DNA from: Planctomycetaceae bacterium
Lineage (GTDB): Bacteria; Planctomycetota; Planctomycetia; Planctomycetales; Planctomycetaceae
Length of the DNA: 64,000 nt
Reading direction: 5' to 3'
NCBI GenBank assembly: GCA_029259845.1
Contig: JAJDEI010000039.1
Span: 1 to 64,000 of the forward strand
A model generated the notes under the pieces. It was not told where the DNA came from, searched no databases, and was given only the letters and a program-made list of their open reading frames with translations. Positions 1-8,508 of the stretch are shown here, in pieces. The position numbers and the translations under genes were made by a program. How positions within the stretch are numbered: position 1 is the first letter of the stretch; each line of letters opens with the position of its first letter.

Positions 1-256
1 TCGTCACTACAACGCGATCGGCCGTCATCCGACTCTCAGACCCTCAACGCCCGACCATCAATCAACGACTTACGACAAACTCCGGCTCGAAAAAACTTTC
101 AGAAACACCGATTTCCCAAATCACTGGGGAACTTGGGCTAATCGCTGCGGTCTCGCTAAGGGTCGCCGCCAGCCACCGCCGCAGATACCATGGCTCTTGG
201 AATGTCTTGCCGACTGTGTGTCTTCAAGGCGTTTTCTTGTCAAGCGAGGCCCGCAG
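1..256. other. No gene seen at the window start
   Basis: I see no convincing reading frame, RNA gene or strong palindrome here. The stretch may hold the promoter of the gene that starts near 257, but no clear -35/-10 pair was identified. Confidence 0.4.
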
Positions 257-1414
257 ATGCCCCGGAAAATGAATCGCTGGTCGCGAAGCGATCGCGCGCC
301 AAAGACGTTGTTGGGGTTGGTGTCCGACTTGGATGATCATCAGCACCTACTCCGAGAATCGTGGCACCGGCTACAAGTAGACTCAGCTCAGCTAAAGTCG
401 GTTGCAGCGGAACTTCGCACGCTCGCGTGCCATTCCAGCAGGACCGACGGTTTGCTCTGGCGAGTGTGTGAGCGACTCCAGGTGCCTCTGGGAATCCCCC
501 TTATCGCCGGTCGGAACGTAAATCGGGATCACCCGCTGAACCGCGGACTTGCACTTTGGAAGCTCCCTTTTCGTAGACTGACTCTCGACCCGAATCATCC
601 ACACGGGCACCTAATGCCCCTTCGCCAGGTCTTCGAGGAGTGTGAGGCAGTGTTCCTTCCCACAATCAAGGATGGCGTTCTCCTCACCCACGAGCGGCTG
701 ATTCTGGCAATCGCACAGCAGATTGGCAGTGCACATGAGGATGACGGCATCGATCCCGACCTTGTCCGACTGATCGGGATCACGATCGGCGGTGCCCCTA
801 TCTATTCTCGCATTTTACAGTTCGATGCCGAACTCGTGCTACAGATCGGCGAGCGAGCAATCGAAACCGCCGAGAAAGTACACGGATATCAGCGGCGGAA
901 GCGCAAGACACGCAATGGTGCCTTGGGGGATGTGAATCTCGCCATTCGGGCTCATCCCGGTGAAACGATCCTTGCAACTTCCACGGTGCTGAGTCAAGAG
1001 AACCCCGTTGCCGAGGCGGTACTGACAATCAGCACGCGCCCGAGTGGGGTTGTCTTCTCGATCGAAAAACGCGGCATCGAAATCGAGTCCATTGAGGCTC
1101 CGTTTCCTTCCGATTGGAGAAATGGAAACGGAGCGGTTTTCACTTTTTCTTACTCATCCTCCGAGCGCCAAGCACGGACGCTCACGAACGCGCAGAAATC
1201 CGAGCCCATTGAGTTTGACGTGGGCTGGTTGGACGCACGCGAGTTTCAACCGCCGCGATTCCACGATGCCGCACAGCGAGTGTTCAGGATGAACGATGTT
1301 GCGTTACACGAACGATTTCTTACTCAATCGGAGTGTCAGGAGATTCTTGCGCTGTCCTCCAATTGCGAGGAGTTGCGAAGTAAAACGGCGCGCGTAGGTC
1401 CGTTTCCTGAATGA
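257..1414 (+). CDS. Uncharacterised protein, 385 aa
   Basis: I cannot assign this protein to a function. The frame is open upstream to a TTG at 197. The ATG at 257 is preferred because GAGG lies 8 nt before it. The middle contains LTHERLILAIAQQIGSAHEDD, which resembles the (R/E)xxLIxxxAxxxGGAHxD signature of small uncharacterised bacterial proteins. The C-terminal half is predicted mostly beta. No signal peptide or membrane segment is visible, so it is probably cytoplasmic. It stands alone and is followed by two inverted REP copies. Coding potential is supported by length and by the absence of a better frame. Confidence 0.6.
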   Translation: MPRKMNRWSRSDRAPKTLLGLVSDLDDHQHLLRESWHRLQVDSAQLKSVAAELRTLACHSSRTDGLLWRVCERLQVPLGIPLIAGRNVNRDHPLNRGLALWKLPFRRLTLDPNHPHGHLMPLRQVFEECEAVFLPTIKDGVLLTHERLILAIAQQIGSAHEDDGIDPDLVRLIGITIGGAPIYSRILQFDAELVLQIGERAIETAEKVHGYQRRKRKTRNGALGDVNLAIRAHPGETILATSTVLSQENPVAEAVLTISTRPSGVVFSIEKRGIEIESIEAPFPSDWRNGNGAVFTFSYSSSERQARTLTNAQKSEPIEFDVGWLDAREFQPPRFHDAAQRVFRMNDVALHERFLTQSECQEILALSSNCEELRSKTARVGPFPE

Positions 1415-1434
1415 TCATGAGGCGCGCCAGCCAA

Positions 1435-1455
1435 CTCGGGTCCGCTCTGCGGACC
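1435..1455 (+). repeat. REP palindrome, variant 1, copy a
   Basis: The stem is GGTCCGC / TCT / GCGGACC. The usual GTAG head is replaced by CTCG. It faces copy b at 1558-1578 in inverted orientation about 100 bp away, which gives a BIME-like pair just after a stop codon. The same stem brackets the RAYT gene near 8 kb. Confidence 0.75.
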
Positions 1456-1557
1456 GTGGCTGCAGACTTGCCGACTGCAACACGGCAAATTCGATCTGCG
1501 GTGTGGCCTGTCACCTCACTTAAGATGGGTCACGCACCGACGGACGACCGCACACGT

Positions 1558-1578
1558 GGTCCGCAGAGCGGACCCTAC
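1558..1578 (-). repeat. REP palindrome, variant 1, copy b
   Basis: Read on the minus strand this is GTAG / GGTCCGC / TCT / GCGGACC, a full copy with its head. It is paired in inverted orientation with copy a and lies 17 bp beyond the ferredoxin stop codon, so transcripts from both sides would carry the hairpin. Confidence 0.8.
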
Positions 1579-1594
1579 ACAGATCGCCCCACCG

Positions 1595-2215
1595 TCAGTC
1601 CATCCAAATCCGGTGCCAGTCGGCGTAGATGCAGTCGAGCAGGGCGCGGCCGGCTTCGGTGGCGGTGAAGCAGACCTTGTCGGTGTTGCGTTCGTATTCC
1701 TCGGCGATGGCGACCGTGTCACCGTCTTCGGTGAACAGCCAAAAGCCTTTGGTGAACCAGTCGGCCGTCGCCGTCAGATCGTCGCGTCCGACCGGCAGGA
1801 TGACCTGGCCTTCGAGGAATAGTTGGTAGCCGATCTCTTCCAGCTTGGGGTAGGGGAGCTCGGCCGCTTCCCCCTTCCAGTAGGGCTGGAGCACCGAGAC
1901 GTCGTCCGGTTTGACGTTCGGGTTGTGCAGCATGTCGATCGCGTTCCAGGGGCAGATCGTGAGCTGGTAGTGGTCGGTGCTGTCGTTGGGCGAGCGGTAG
2001 CACATCTGGCAGCCGATGCACCGCGACGTGTCGATCTGGTGGTAACTCTGCCCCGGAATGGGTGAGGTGACTTCGTAAATGCAGTCGACCGGGCAGACTG
2101 TCGCACAGGACTGGCAACTGGTGCACGAGTCCTTGTTGATCACGTTCAGATACCGGGTCTCCTTCTTCCGGTCGTCCTTACGGGAGGCGAAGTAGTCGGT
2201 GATGGAGATCGTCAT
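1595..2215 (-). CDS. 4Fe-4S ferredoxin-type protein, 206 aa
   Basis: The protein starts MTISITDYFASRKDD. It carries one classical cluster motif, CTSCQSCATVCPVDC (about residues 29-43), and a second Cys group, CIGCQMC followed at a distance by CPWNAID, so it probably binds two iron-sulfur clusters. The C-terminal 100 residues are not cluster-binding and lack a recognised domain. No signal peptide is visible, so it should act as a cytoplasmic electron carrier. The frame is open to 2512, but the ATG at 2215 fits the conserved start. It follows a C/A-rich leader instead of a Shine-Dalgarno site. The redox partner is not evident from the neighbours. Confidence 0.85.
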   Translation of the reverse strand: MTISITDYFASRKDDRKKETRYLNVINKDSCTSCQSCATVCPVDCIYEVTSPIPGQSYHQIDTSRCIGCQMCYRSPNDSTDHYQLTICPWNAIDMLHNPNVKPDDVSVLQPYWKGEAAELPYPKLEEIGYQLFLEGQVILPVGRDDLTATADWFTKGFWLFTEDGDTVAIAEEYERNTDKVCFTATEAGRALLDCIYADWHRIWMD

Positions 2216-2366
2216 AGCTGGTGAATGGTGATTGGTGATTGGGGGCAGGATGATCCCGTTAAGCCGCGACCGCCAGGGAGCGCGACGGACCGGTCCCGCA
2301 TCACTGGCAAGATAGCGGCCAAACGCACCAGCAACCACCCAAAGAGCGGCCGGAGAGGGGGAGTTC

Positions 2367-2789
2367 TCATTCTTGGGAGATTGCTTTGGCTCGCCGCCGC
2401 AGGAAATTCCGGGTTGTCGAGAATAGAATCGTCCCCAACAGGGCCAGAGCGCCCCCATGGAGCAGGACCACAACGACAATCGTAACAATGCTCTCCAACG
2501 GTGGCTCGCCATAGCCGTCGCTGCCTAATATGGCGAGAAGCTTCATCCCTAAGGCGACTGCTGACGGGCCAAACAACAGCCAGATGCCCGCCAGCACGAT
2601 CGGGCGATCGGGCCGGTGAACCGCTTTGCGAATCATGTGTCCTTGCGCCCAGAGCCTCCCTATCGGATCGATGGCCGCCATCGATGACATCGGAGCATTA
2701 CAGCGCGAACAGAAGTGGGCTTCCGCCGGATTCTGAGCCAGGCAGCTTGGACAGAGAGCCAGTGACGGTGAGGACACGTTCTCTGGCAT
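2367..2789 (-). CDS. Zinc-ribbon membrane protein, 140 aa
   Basis: An N-terminal zinc ribbon, CPSCLAQNPAEAHFCSRC (residues about 13-30), is followed by two hydrophobic segments near residues 64-86 and 100-123. The layout is that of the many zinc-ribbon plus two-TM proteins of planctomycetes, whose role is not known. It points toward the ferredoxin gene on the same strand, with about 150 bp between them. It is divergent from argJ, so 2790-2978 should hold promoters for both directions. Confidence 0.75.
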   Translation of the reverse strand: MPENVSSPSLALCPSCLAQNPAEAHFCSRCNAPMSSMAAIDPIGRLWAQGHMIRKAVHRPDRPIVLAGIWLLFGPSAVALGMKLLAILGSDGYGEPPLESIVTIVVVVLLHGGALALLGTILFSTTRNFLRRRAKAISQE

Positions 2790-2978
2790 GGCGGTCGCTG
2801 CTCCCTGTGGGGCTCAAGTCGCGGGGCTCACTTCCCGCGTCCCCCCAAAGACGTTGTTGGTGTCAGCTCCAGACGCGTCGAACAGAACGGCGGCCGATCA
2901 CGTTCGGATCACGACAAACAGTTGATTATAATCCATTCCCGTATGCCCGCCCCCCCTCGGTGAAGGCCGTTGTCTCCC

Positions 2979-4202
2979 ATGAGTGCATCCACGAACGCGT
3001 TCTCCCTTCCCCGCGGCTTCCGTGCTGCCGGACATGCGTGTGGGATCAAAGCGGATCCGTCGACGCCCGACCTGTCGCTGTTCGTCTCCGAAGTTCCGTG
3101 CGCGGCGGCGGGGGTGTTTACGCAGAACCGGGTGGTCGGGGCACCGGTGCACGTGTCACGGGAACGGGTGCCCGGCGATTCAGTGCGGGGCGTGGTGATT
3201 AACTCCGGGAATGCGAATGCTTGCACGGGGGAGCGGGGATTGGAGGACGCCCGCTGGATGACGGCCGAAATCGCCGCCCGGCTGGGCTGTAGGGCGGCGG
3301 ACGTGCTGGTCTGCTCGACCGGCGTGATCGGTCACTTCCTGCCCCGCGAAAAACTGGCTGCCGGGCTGCCGATGCTCGTGGAACGGCTGGGGACCTCGGA
3401 GGACTCCCTCGCCACAGCCGCCCGGGGAATGATGACGACCGACACGGTGCCGAAACTCTCGTCACGGGCAGTCAATGTCAACGGTCAGACGGTGACCGTC
3501 ACCGGCGCCGCGAAGGGCGCGGCGATGATCGCTCCCAACATGGCGACCATGCTGGCGGTCGTGATGACCGACGCGCGACTGAGCGGGGGAGAGACTGCGT
3601 CGCTGCTGAAAGAGGCGGTCGACGTCAGCTTCAACTGTATCAGCGTCGACCAGCACACCAGTACCAGCGACACGGTGTTGATGCTGGCCAACGGACAGGC
3701 TTGCGACGAAGGAGAGGCGACCGCCGCAGAGAACCAGGACTTTCGGGAGGCAGTGCGTGAGGTTTGCACCGATCTCGCGCAGCAGATCATCCGTGATGCC
3801 GAGGGTGCCGCGCACTTTGTGACGGTCGATGTCACCGGCACGCGCACCCGGGAGGACGCCCACCGCATCGCCAAAGCGGTCGCCGACAGCCCGCTCGTGA
3901 AAACGGCGGTCACCGGCAACGACCCCAACTGGGGACGTATCGTTTCGGCGGCCGGTTATGCCGGCGTGGAGTTTGCCGAGGAGCAGTGCTCGCTGTCGAT
4001 CAACGGGATCGAAGTCTATCGCCGGGGTTCACCGACCGAGTGCGACGAGCAGCGCGTCTCTGCGGCGATGGCGACCGGCGAAGTCGGTATCGAATTGCAG
4101 TTCGAACTGGGCGAGGGGACGTCGGGGGAAGGAACCGCCCGTATTTGGACCTGCGACCTCACCACCGAGTATGTTCGATTGAACTCCGAGTCCACGACCT
4201 GA
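2979..4202 (+). CDS. argJ: Arginine biosynthesis bifunctional protein ArgJ, 407 aa
   Basis: ArgJ transfers acetyl from N-acetylornithine to glutamate, and in many bacteria also makes N-acetylglutamate from acetyl-CoA, in cytoplasmic arginine synthesis. The N-terminal part shows [16 protein letters not shown] and CSTGVIG (oxyanion region). The self-cleavage site is [17 protein letters not shown], where the Thr of ATML becomes the nucleophile of the beta chain. GNDPNWGRI and the rest of the beta chain are intact. Length is normal for the family. A TTG lies 9 nt upstream in frame, but the ATG at 2979 is more likely. No other arg gene is adjacent. Confidence 0.96.
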   Translation: MSASTNAFSLPRGFRAAGHACGIKADPSTPDLSLFVSEVPCAAAGVFTQNRVVGAPVHVSRERVPGDSVRGVVINSGNANACTGERGLEDARWMTAEIAARLGCRAADVLVCSTGVIGHFLPREKLAAGLPMLVERLGTSEDSLATAARGMMTTDTVPKLSSRAVNVNGQTVTVTGAAKGAAMIAPNMATMLAVVMTDARLSGGETASLLKEAVDVSFNCISVDQHTSTSDTVLMLANGQACDEGEATAAENQDFREAVREVCTDLAQQIIRDAEGAAHFVTVDVTGTRTREDAHRIAKAVADSPLVKTAVTGNDPNWGRIVSAAGYAGVEFAEEQCSLSINGIEVYRRGSPTECDEQRVSAAMATGEVGIELQFELGEGTSGEGTARIWTCDLTTEYVRLNSESTT

Positions 4203-4227
4203 GGCAAGGCCTCAGGGCGTGGACTCG
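4187..4227 (+). terminator. Stem-loop over the argJ stop codon
   Basis: Two nested inverted repeats, CGAGTCCACG (4187-4196) with CGTGGACTCG (4218-4227), and CCTGAGGC (4198-4205) with GCCTCAGG (4209-4216), form a long hairpin that includes the argJ TGA. There is no U-run, so termination is inferred from position and stability only. It would serve the converging gene at 4286 as well. Confidence 0.55.
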
Positions 4228-4285
4228 CCGCACTGCACCGTCCCAGACTGCTGCGCCGGGCCGGGTTGCCGCGACTGGGCGGAGG

Positions 4286-4948
4286 TTATTCTTTGGCGGC
4301 TTCCTCGGCGGTCTCAGCCGAGATCTCCGTCTCGACGGATCCGCTTTCGTCTGCGTCCGGCGCCTCTGCGTCCGACGGTTCTGTTTCTGTCAGAGGCGCG
4401 AGGTCTTCGCCGACCGGCAGTTGGGTGAGCGCCTCTTCGTCAAGCGGTTGCTCATCCGGCGTATCGGCCGACTCTTTTGAGGCTGTGAGGGGACAGGACG
4501 TTTCATCTTTGCAGCAGGAGGGGGCGTCGGCGGACACACTTGCCAAAGTGTCGGAATGATCGCAACCCCTGGAGCATCCCCCCTCACCGAACGCCACCGC
4601 CGCTTCCGACGGACAGCAGGGGGAGCCGCCAGCGCTGCCGAGGGCGGCTGCGTCAAGTGCCGTGCAGTGTCCGGAGGAGAGGGTACAGGAACCTTGTTGC
4701 CCGCTCCCGGGGATGAACGACGCAAAGCTCTTAAATTCCGGCACGTAGTTGGTCAGTTCCGGCACGGCGCTGATGGCGAGCAACGCGGTCCCTGAGAGCA
4801 CCAGAAGGCCATACAATCCGCCTCGCACGATGCGGTGCCCAAGCGAACAACAAGCTCGCGGCGCTTCCGCTTCCGCCCCATCGAGCAATTCCATCGTCGG
4901 TTGGTCCTGCGGAATGTCCGCCAGATGAAGGTCGTCCTGATGTGTCAT
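4286..4948 (-). CDS. Cys-rich single-pass membrane protein, 220 aa
   Basis: I do not recognise a family. After about 45 polar residues comes one membrane segment (GGLYGLLVLSGTALLAISAVP, about residues 44-64). A region rich in cysteine follows, with pairs such as PCCPS and SCCKDE, and then an acidic Glu/Asp/Ala/Thr tail of about 60 residues. The Cys-rich part would face the periplasm if the N-terminus stays inside. Metal binding or disulfide crosslinking are possible but unproven. A second Cys-rich protein of similar size and layout lies at 42226-42756, though the sequences are not clearly related. Confidence 0.65.
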   Translation of the reverse strand: MTHQDDLHLADIPQDQPTMELLDGAEAEAPRACCSLGHRIVRGGLYGLLVLSGTALLAISAVPELTNYVPEFKSFASFIPGSGQQGSCTLSSGHCTALDAAALGSAGGSPCCPSEAAVAFGEGGCSRGCDHSDTLASVSADAPSCCKDETSCPLTASKESADTPDEQPLDEEALTQLPVGEDLAPLTETEPSDAEAPDADESGSVETEISAETAEEAAKE

Positions 4949-5165
4949 GGTTTGTTCCTGATGGATGAGGGCGATGGACGAATGAGGGCCGCTGCGTAAG
5001 CGATGCCTCCCGTGAGAATAACCGATCCCCGGTTCAGGCGACTGTGAAGAGCTTCACACAATCGTATCGTCCGTGATCGGCCCCACGATTACAAGACCAA
5101 GCGAAATCGCCGTTCGATCGCATCCGCACGTGGTGCCAACGCATGCTCCCGGCACGCGGGTCGGT

Positions 5166-5630
5166 TCAGGCTTGCAGGGCCTCCAGGTCGTCGGTGAGCA
5201 AGTTCCGTTCCTCAACATTGGTCACTCGCTCGGCATGTTCGCGGACTTCGGCCAGATGCCCAGCAGCGCTCTCAAAATTGCCCGCGGCAATCTCGCTGCG
5301 GGCCAGGGCTTCGTAGGCGTACGCCAGACAGAAGGGGTCGTCCGCGGGCGTCGCCTGGAGGCAGATCTGCCCGTATCGGCGTGCGTTCTCCACCTGTTCA
5401 GCAAGGGCATATGCCCGCGAGAGCTGCCAATAGCCGATCGACAGGTTCCGGTCTGTGCACTCGTCCCGCTGCGTCTAATGCCAGATGGAGGCGTGCGCCA
5501 ACCGGATCATCTCTTCGTTGTCCGCCGGAGTGCGGCCGCGGCGATCAATCAGCTCCCAGACTTTGTTGAAACAGCTTGCCGCGAAGTAGCGATGTGCCGG
5601 CGCGGCATCAAATTCCGGTGGTGTGTCCAT
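5166..5630 (-). pseudogene. TPR-like protein gene interrupted by an in-frame TAG
   Basis: A single frame runs from ATG at 5630 (MDTPPEFDAAPAHRYFAA) to the stop at 5166 and would encode 154 aa. It is broken by one TAG at 5475-5477. The codons on both sides stay in phase and look like one protein: ...MIRLAHASIWH, stop, TQRDECTDRNLSIGYWQL... The C-terminal half is helical, with TPR-like repeats (AYAYEALARSEIAAGNFESAAGHLAEVREHA). A TGG to TAG change would explain it. Alternatives are a sequencing error, or two short proteins with a GTG restart at 5393. Confidence 0.75.
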
Positions 5631-5645
5631 CGTCGCATCCCCGAC

Positions 5646-5957
5646 CTACGATGCTTTCCGGCAACGGATCAGCAGGGATTTGTCCAGGGCGTCTTCCCGC
5701 AAGTGCCGAATCTGCTGGTAGTCTTCGTTGGTGAGCAATGATTCGAACGCGGCCATGTCGGGCCATTCGACCAGAAAGAACAGGTCCGGATCCCAGTCGC
5801 CGATGATTGCGAGGTCCGGTGTGTACCGTTCGACGACGCGCCCGCCCAGCTTCTGCACGACGGGACCCGCCGCCTTGAGGTACTGTTGATACGTCTCGGC
5901 GCCGCCGTCCTTCTTGAACCAGAGTGCGTTGAGCATGTAAATCCGCTCGTCGCTCAT
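5646..5957 (-). CDS. DUF1330-type ferredoxin-fold protein, 103 aa
   Basis: A small dimeric alpha/beta-barrel type protein: MLNALWFKKDGGAETYQQYLKAAGPVVQKLGGRVV, then LAIIGDWDPDLFFLVEWPDMAAFESLLTNEDYQQI. This is the pattern of DUF1330/NIPSNAP-like proteins, whose substrates are mostly unknown. It is cytoplasmic by lack of a signal. ATG codons at 5966 and 5957 are both possible and neither has a Shine-Dalgarno site. It lies just upstream of the interrupted TPR-like gene (15 bp gap), so the two were probably cotranscribed. Confidence 0.8.
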   Translation of the reverse strand: MSDERIYMLNALWFKKDGGAETYQQYLKAAGPVVQKLGGRVVERYTPDLAIIGDWDPDLFFLVEWPDMAAFESLLTNEDYQQIRHLREDALDKSLLIRCRKAS

Positions 5958-5977
5958 GGGAGGCATTCACGGGTTGG

Positions 5978-6051
5978 GGGTCAGGCACCTTTTTCGGATG
6001 GAGACAGTGTCCGACTCAGAGAAGGGAATGGCCGAAAAAGGTGCCTGACCC
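5978..6051. repeat. Long inverted repeat with GGGTCAGGCACC ends, copy 1
   Basis: Perfect 20-bp arms at 5978-5997 and 6032-6051 (outer part GGGTCAGGCACC, inner part TTTTTCGG) enclose a 34-bp centre. A second element with the same outer 12 bp but a different inner arm lies at 16617-16696. This has the form of a small non-autonomous palindromic element. It sits between the DUF1501 and DUF1330 genes. Confidence 0.85.
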
Positions 6052-6083
6052 TCTGTTCGTCCTGCACCGCTGTCGGTTTCCAC

Positions 6084-7466
6084 TCAGAGCAACTCATGGA
6101 TGGGCGTCGGGTCGTCCAGAACGGCGGTCGGACGGCCGCGGTGGTCGAGGAAATGCAGCTTCGGATCAATCCCCATCGCCCGGTAAATCGTGGCGTGGAC
6201 ATGCTCCGGTCGGACCGCGCGGGTGTGCGGCCGCTCTCCCTTGCGGTCGGTCGAGCCGATGATCTGTCCGCCGCGAATGCCGCCGCCGCCCAACAGGCAG
6301 AACATCGAGTTGCCCCAGTGGTCGCGTCCGGGGGTTCCCTTGCTCAACGGGGGACCGCCGTTGCCGCCGTTGTTCATGCGAGGGGTGCGGCTGAATTCGC
6401 CACAAAGGATGACGAGCGTCGTCTCCAGCAGGCCGCGCTGGTCCAGATCGGTGAACAAGGCCGAGACCGCCGCGTCGACCCGGGGCAGATAGTTGTCCAT
6501 CCCGGATTTCAGATTCCAGTGATGGTCCCAGCCGCCGAAGTGGCACGTGACGAACGTCGAACCGGCTTCGACGAGCCTTCGCGCCAGCAGCACACTTTGG
6601 CCCCAGGAGTGGCGTCCGTACATATCACGCGTTTTGTCGTCTTCGCGGCTGATGTCGAACGCTTCGCGAGCCTGCTTCCCGGAGACGAACTCGAAAGCGT
6701 CGCGGTCGAATTTGTCGAGCGTGTTGAAGGTGCCGCTCGCGTCGAGCGTTCTCGGAATGCGGTCGAGGCCGGCGTGCAAGGCGCGACGGTCATCCAGACG
6801 GCCAACCGTCATGCCGGGTGCAAGGTTGAGGTTGTTCACTTTGAAGTCGGGCTTGTTCGGGTCGCCTCCTGTCTGAAACGGATCGAGATGGGCGCCGAGC
6901 CAGTTGCCGCCGAAGTAGCCCGGCGACAGTCCGATGCTGCTCGCCGTCGGAACGCTGATGTAGGCCGGCATGCCGCGCCGGTTGGGGCCGCGCTCGCGCG
7001 CGACAATCGAACCGATCGACGGAAATTTGCCTTTGTTGTTGGCTCCGCTGACGCCCATGTTCTTCGTCGTCAACATGCGATGTCCGCCGGCGAAGTGGTC
7101 GCCCGTATCGTGATGCAGCGAGCGGACAATTGAGAATTTGTCGGCAACCTGGGCCTGCTTGGGGAACAGCTCAGTGATCTCAATGCCGGGAACGTTCGTG
7201 CGGATCGGACTCCAGAGTCCGCGAACTTCCAACGGTGCCAGCGGCTTCAGATCGTAAAGATCCAGATGGCTGGGCCCGCCGTCGAGCCAGATGAGGATTG
7301 CGGATGTCTTCTTGCCGTTGCCGGCAGTGGACACCGATTGTTCTTTGGCTCGCAGGACATCGGCCAATCCCAGACTGGCCATGCCGGCAACGCCCAGCTG
7401 CACAAAGCTGCGACGGTTCATGCCGTCGCAATACCGACCGGTTCCGCCTGAATCAATCCGCAACAT
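6084..7466 (-). CDS. DUF1501 family protein, Tat-exported, 460 aa
   Basis: The start MLRIDSGGTGRYCDGMNRRSFVQLG is typical of planctomycete DUF1501 proteins. RRSFVQLGVAGMASLGLADVLRA forms the Tat signal. The rest matches the sulfatase/alkaline-phosphatase-like fold of the family: IWLDGGPSHLDLYDLKP near the front, HHDTGDHFAGGHRMLT, FGGWDHHWN and LVILCGEFSRTPRMN with NGRDHW-type histidine residues near the end. The family is thought to act on sulfated or otherwise substituted polymers outside the cytoplasm, but no activity is established. It is usually paired with a DUF1549/DUF1553 cytochrome gene, and no such partner is nearby. Confidence 0.9.
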   Translation of the reverse strand: MLRIDSGGTGRYCDGMNRRSFVQLGVAGMASLGLADVLRAKEQSVSTAGNGKKTSAILIWLDGGPSHLDLYDLKPLAPLEVRGLWSPIRTNVPGIEITELFPKQAQVADKFSIVRSLHHDTGDHFAGGHRMLTTKNMGVSGANNKGKFPSIGSIVARERGPNRRGMPAYISVPTASSIGLSPGYFGGNWLGAHLDPFQTGGDPNKPDFKVNNLNLAPGMTVGRLDDRRALHAGLDRIPRTLDASGTFNTLDKFDRDAFEFVSGKQAREAFDISREDDKTRDMYGRHSWGQSVLLARRLVEAGSTFVTCHFGGWDHHWNLKSGMDNYLPRVDAAVSALFTDLDQRGLLETTLVILCGEFSRTPRMNNGGNGGPPLSKGTPGRDHWGNSMFCLLGGGGIRGGQIIGSTDRKGERPHTRAVRPEHVHATIYRAMGIDPKLHFLDHRGRPTAVLDDPTPIHELL

Positions 7467-7553
7467 GGTCGCTGCCTCCCGAGCCAGCAAAATCGAGCGA
7501 CGTCCCCATCGGACGCGCTGATGGATTAAGCGTAGTTGATAACCATCGGGGAA

Positions 7554-8297
7554 TCAACAACTTTCGCCGATCCGGCCCGCTGCCCAACCGATTTGGTCGG
7601 TGGATATGCCGATCAAGAATCTGCCGATCAATCCGAGACCGCCGCAAGTCGTGTCCAACATCGCGCGCGGAAGGCGCGTCGGCGGTCCATCAGCCATGTA
7701 GGGTCCGCTGTGCGGACCGCCCATGGGCGTGCCCACCAATTCTCCGGCTTCTTTCACTCGGACGACCGATGTTGGTTCCCGTTCACCACATCCCCAGTTC
7801 TTCGGATAAACCCCCGCCCGAACCCAACGATGAAATGAGGAGTGCGGCCAGTCAACCGGACAGGTCACGTAATGGTGTTTGACCGGATTCCAGTGCACGT
7901 AGTCGAAATGAGCCTGGTAATCCTGTTCCTCTTCAATCGTGTGTTCCCAAAAACGTCTTTGCCACACCCCCCGCCGCCGGTTGTTCCGGCGTGAAATCGA
8001 TGTCGCCTGTTCTTGACCACCCGCGGCCAGATACTGTTTCGTAAACTCCTTCTTGATCCATGCCCAGCGCGTGGAATACCGATCATCACCCGGCGGAAGT
8101 GACCAGATCGCGTGCAGATGATCGGGCAACAACACCATGGCGGCGATGTCGAACGGCCATCGCTGCTTGGCCGCACGAATGATGGTCCCGAGCAAACGCA
8201 CGGCTGCCTGTTCTCCAAACACCGGCGCATTCCGTTCGGTTTTCACGGTGAAAAAGTAAGTGCCGCCGGGAATGAAGGCGCGTCGATAGCTGGGCAT
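7554..8297 (-). CDS. REP-associated tyrosine transposase (RAYT), 247 aa
   Basis: This is a Y1 HUH-type transposase of the IS200/RAYT group. The N-terminus has MPSYRRAFIPGGTYFFTVKT, the metal-binding motif LLPDHLHAIW (His60, His62) and the C-terminal block EEEQDYQAHFDYVHWNPVKHH, which carries the likely catalytic Tyr (127 or 133). RAYTs recognise and move REP hairpins. The usual domain ends near residue 173 (VRAGVYPKNWG). The last 75 residues are an unrelated tail whose DNA includes REP copy c. Another REP (copy d) lies 26 bp upstream of the start, so the gene is bracketed by inverted REPs. Confidence 0.92.
   Translation of the reverse strand: MPSYRRAFIPGGTYFFTVKTERNAPVFGEQAAVRLLGTIIRAAKQRWPFDIAAMVLLPDHLHAIWSLPPGDDRYSTRWAWIKKEFTKQYLAAGGQEQATSISRRNNRRRGVWQRRFWEHTIEEEQDYQAHFDYVHWNPVKHHYVTCPVDWPHSSFHRWVRAGVYPKNWGCGEREPTSVVRVKEAGELVGTPMGGPHSGPYMADGPPTRLPRAMLDTTCGGLGLIGRFLIGISTDQIGWAAGRIGESC
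7698..7718 (+). repeat. REP palindrome, variant 1, copy c
   Basis: GTAG / GGTCCGC / TGT / GCGGACC. It lies inside the 3' part of the RAYT frame, where it is read in reverse as GGPHSGPY. It is identical over its full length to copy d read on the other strand, and the two flank the transposase domain in inverted orientation. Confidence 0.85.
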
Positions 8298-8322
8298 CCA
8301 GACATGATACCCTGCCGCCATC

Positions 8323-8343
8323 GGTCCGCACAGCGGACCCTAC
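8323..8343 (-). repeat. REP palindrome, variant 1, copy d
   Basis: This is the exact reverse complement of copy c, located 26 bp upstream of the RAYT start codon. The hairpin would sit in the promoter or leader region of the transposase gene and could affect its expression. Confidence 0.85.
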
Positions 8344-8508
8344 TCCGCTGCATGCCAGAGGCGATCAAGCTCCGTGAGATGGCATCGCTCTACTGGTTTG
8401 AGTTGTGAGTCACCGAGCAGTCGCCCGTCCTTCGCAAAACTCTCGAAACGTCTTTCCTCGTCTCTGAATGGAAACGCGGGCGAGAATCTGACACCTCTCA
8501 CGTGTAAA

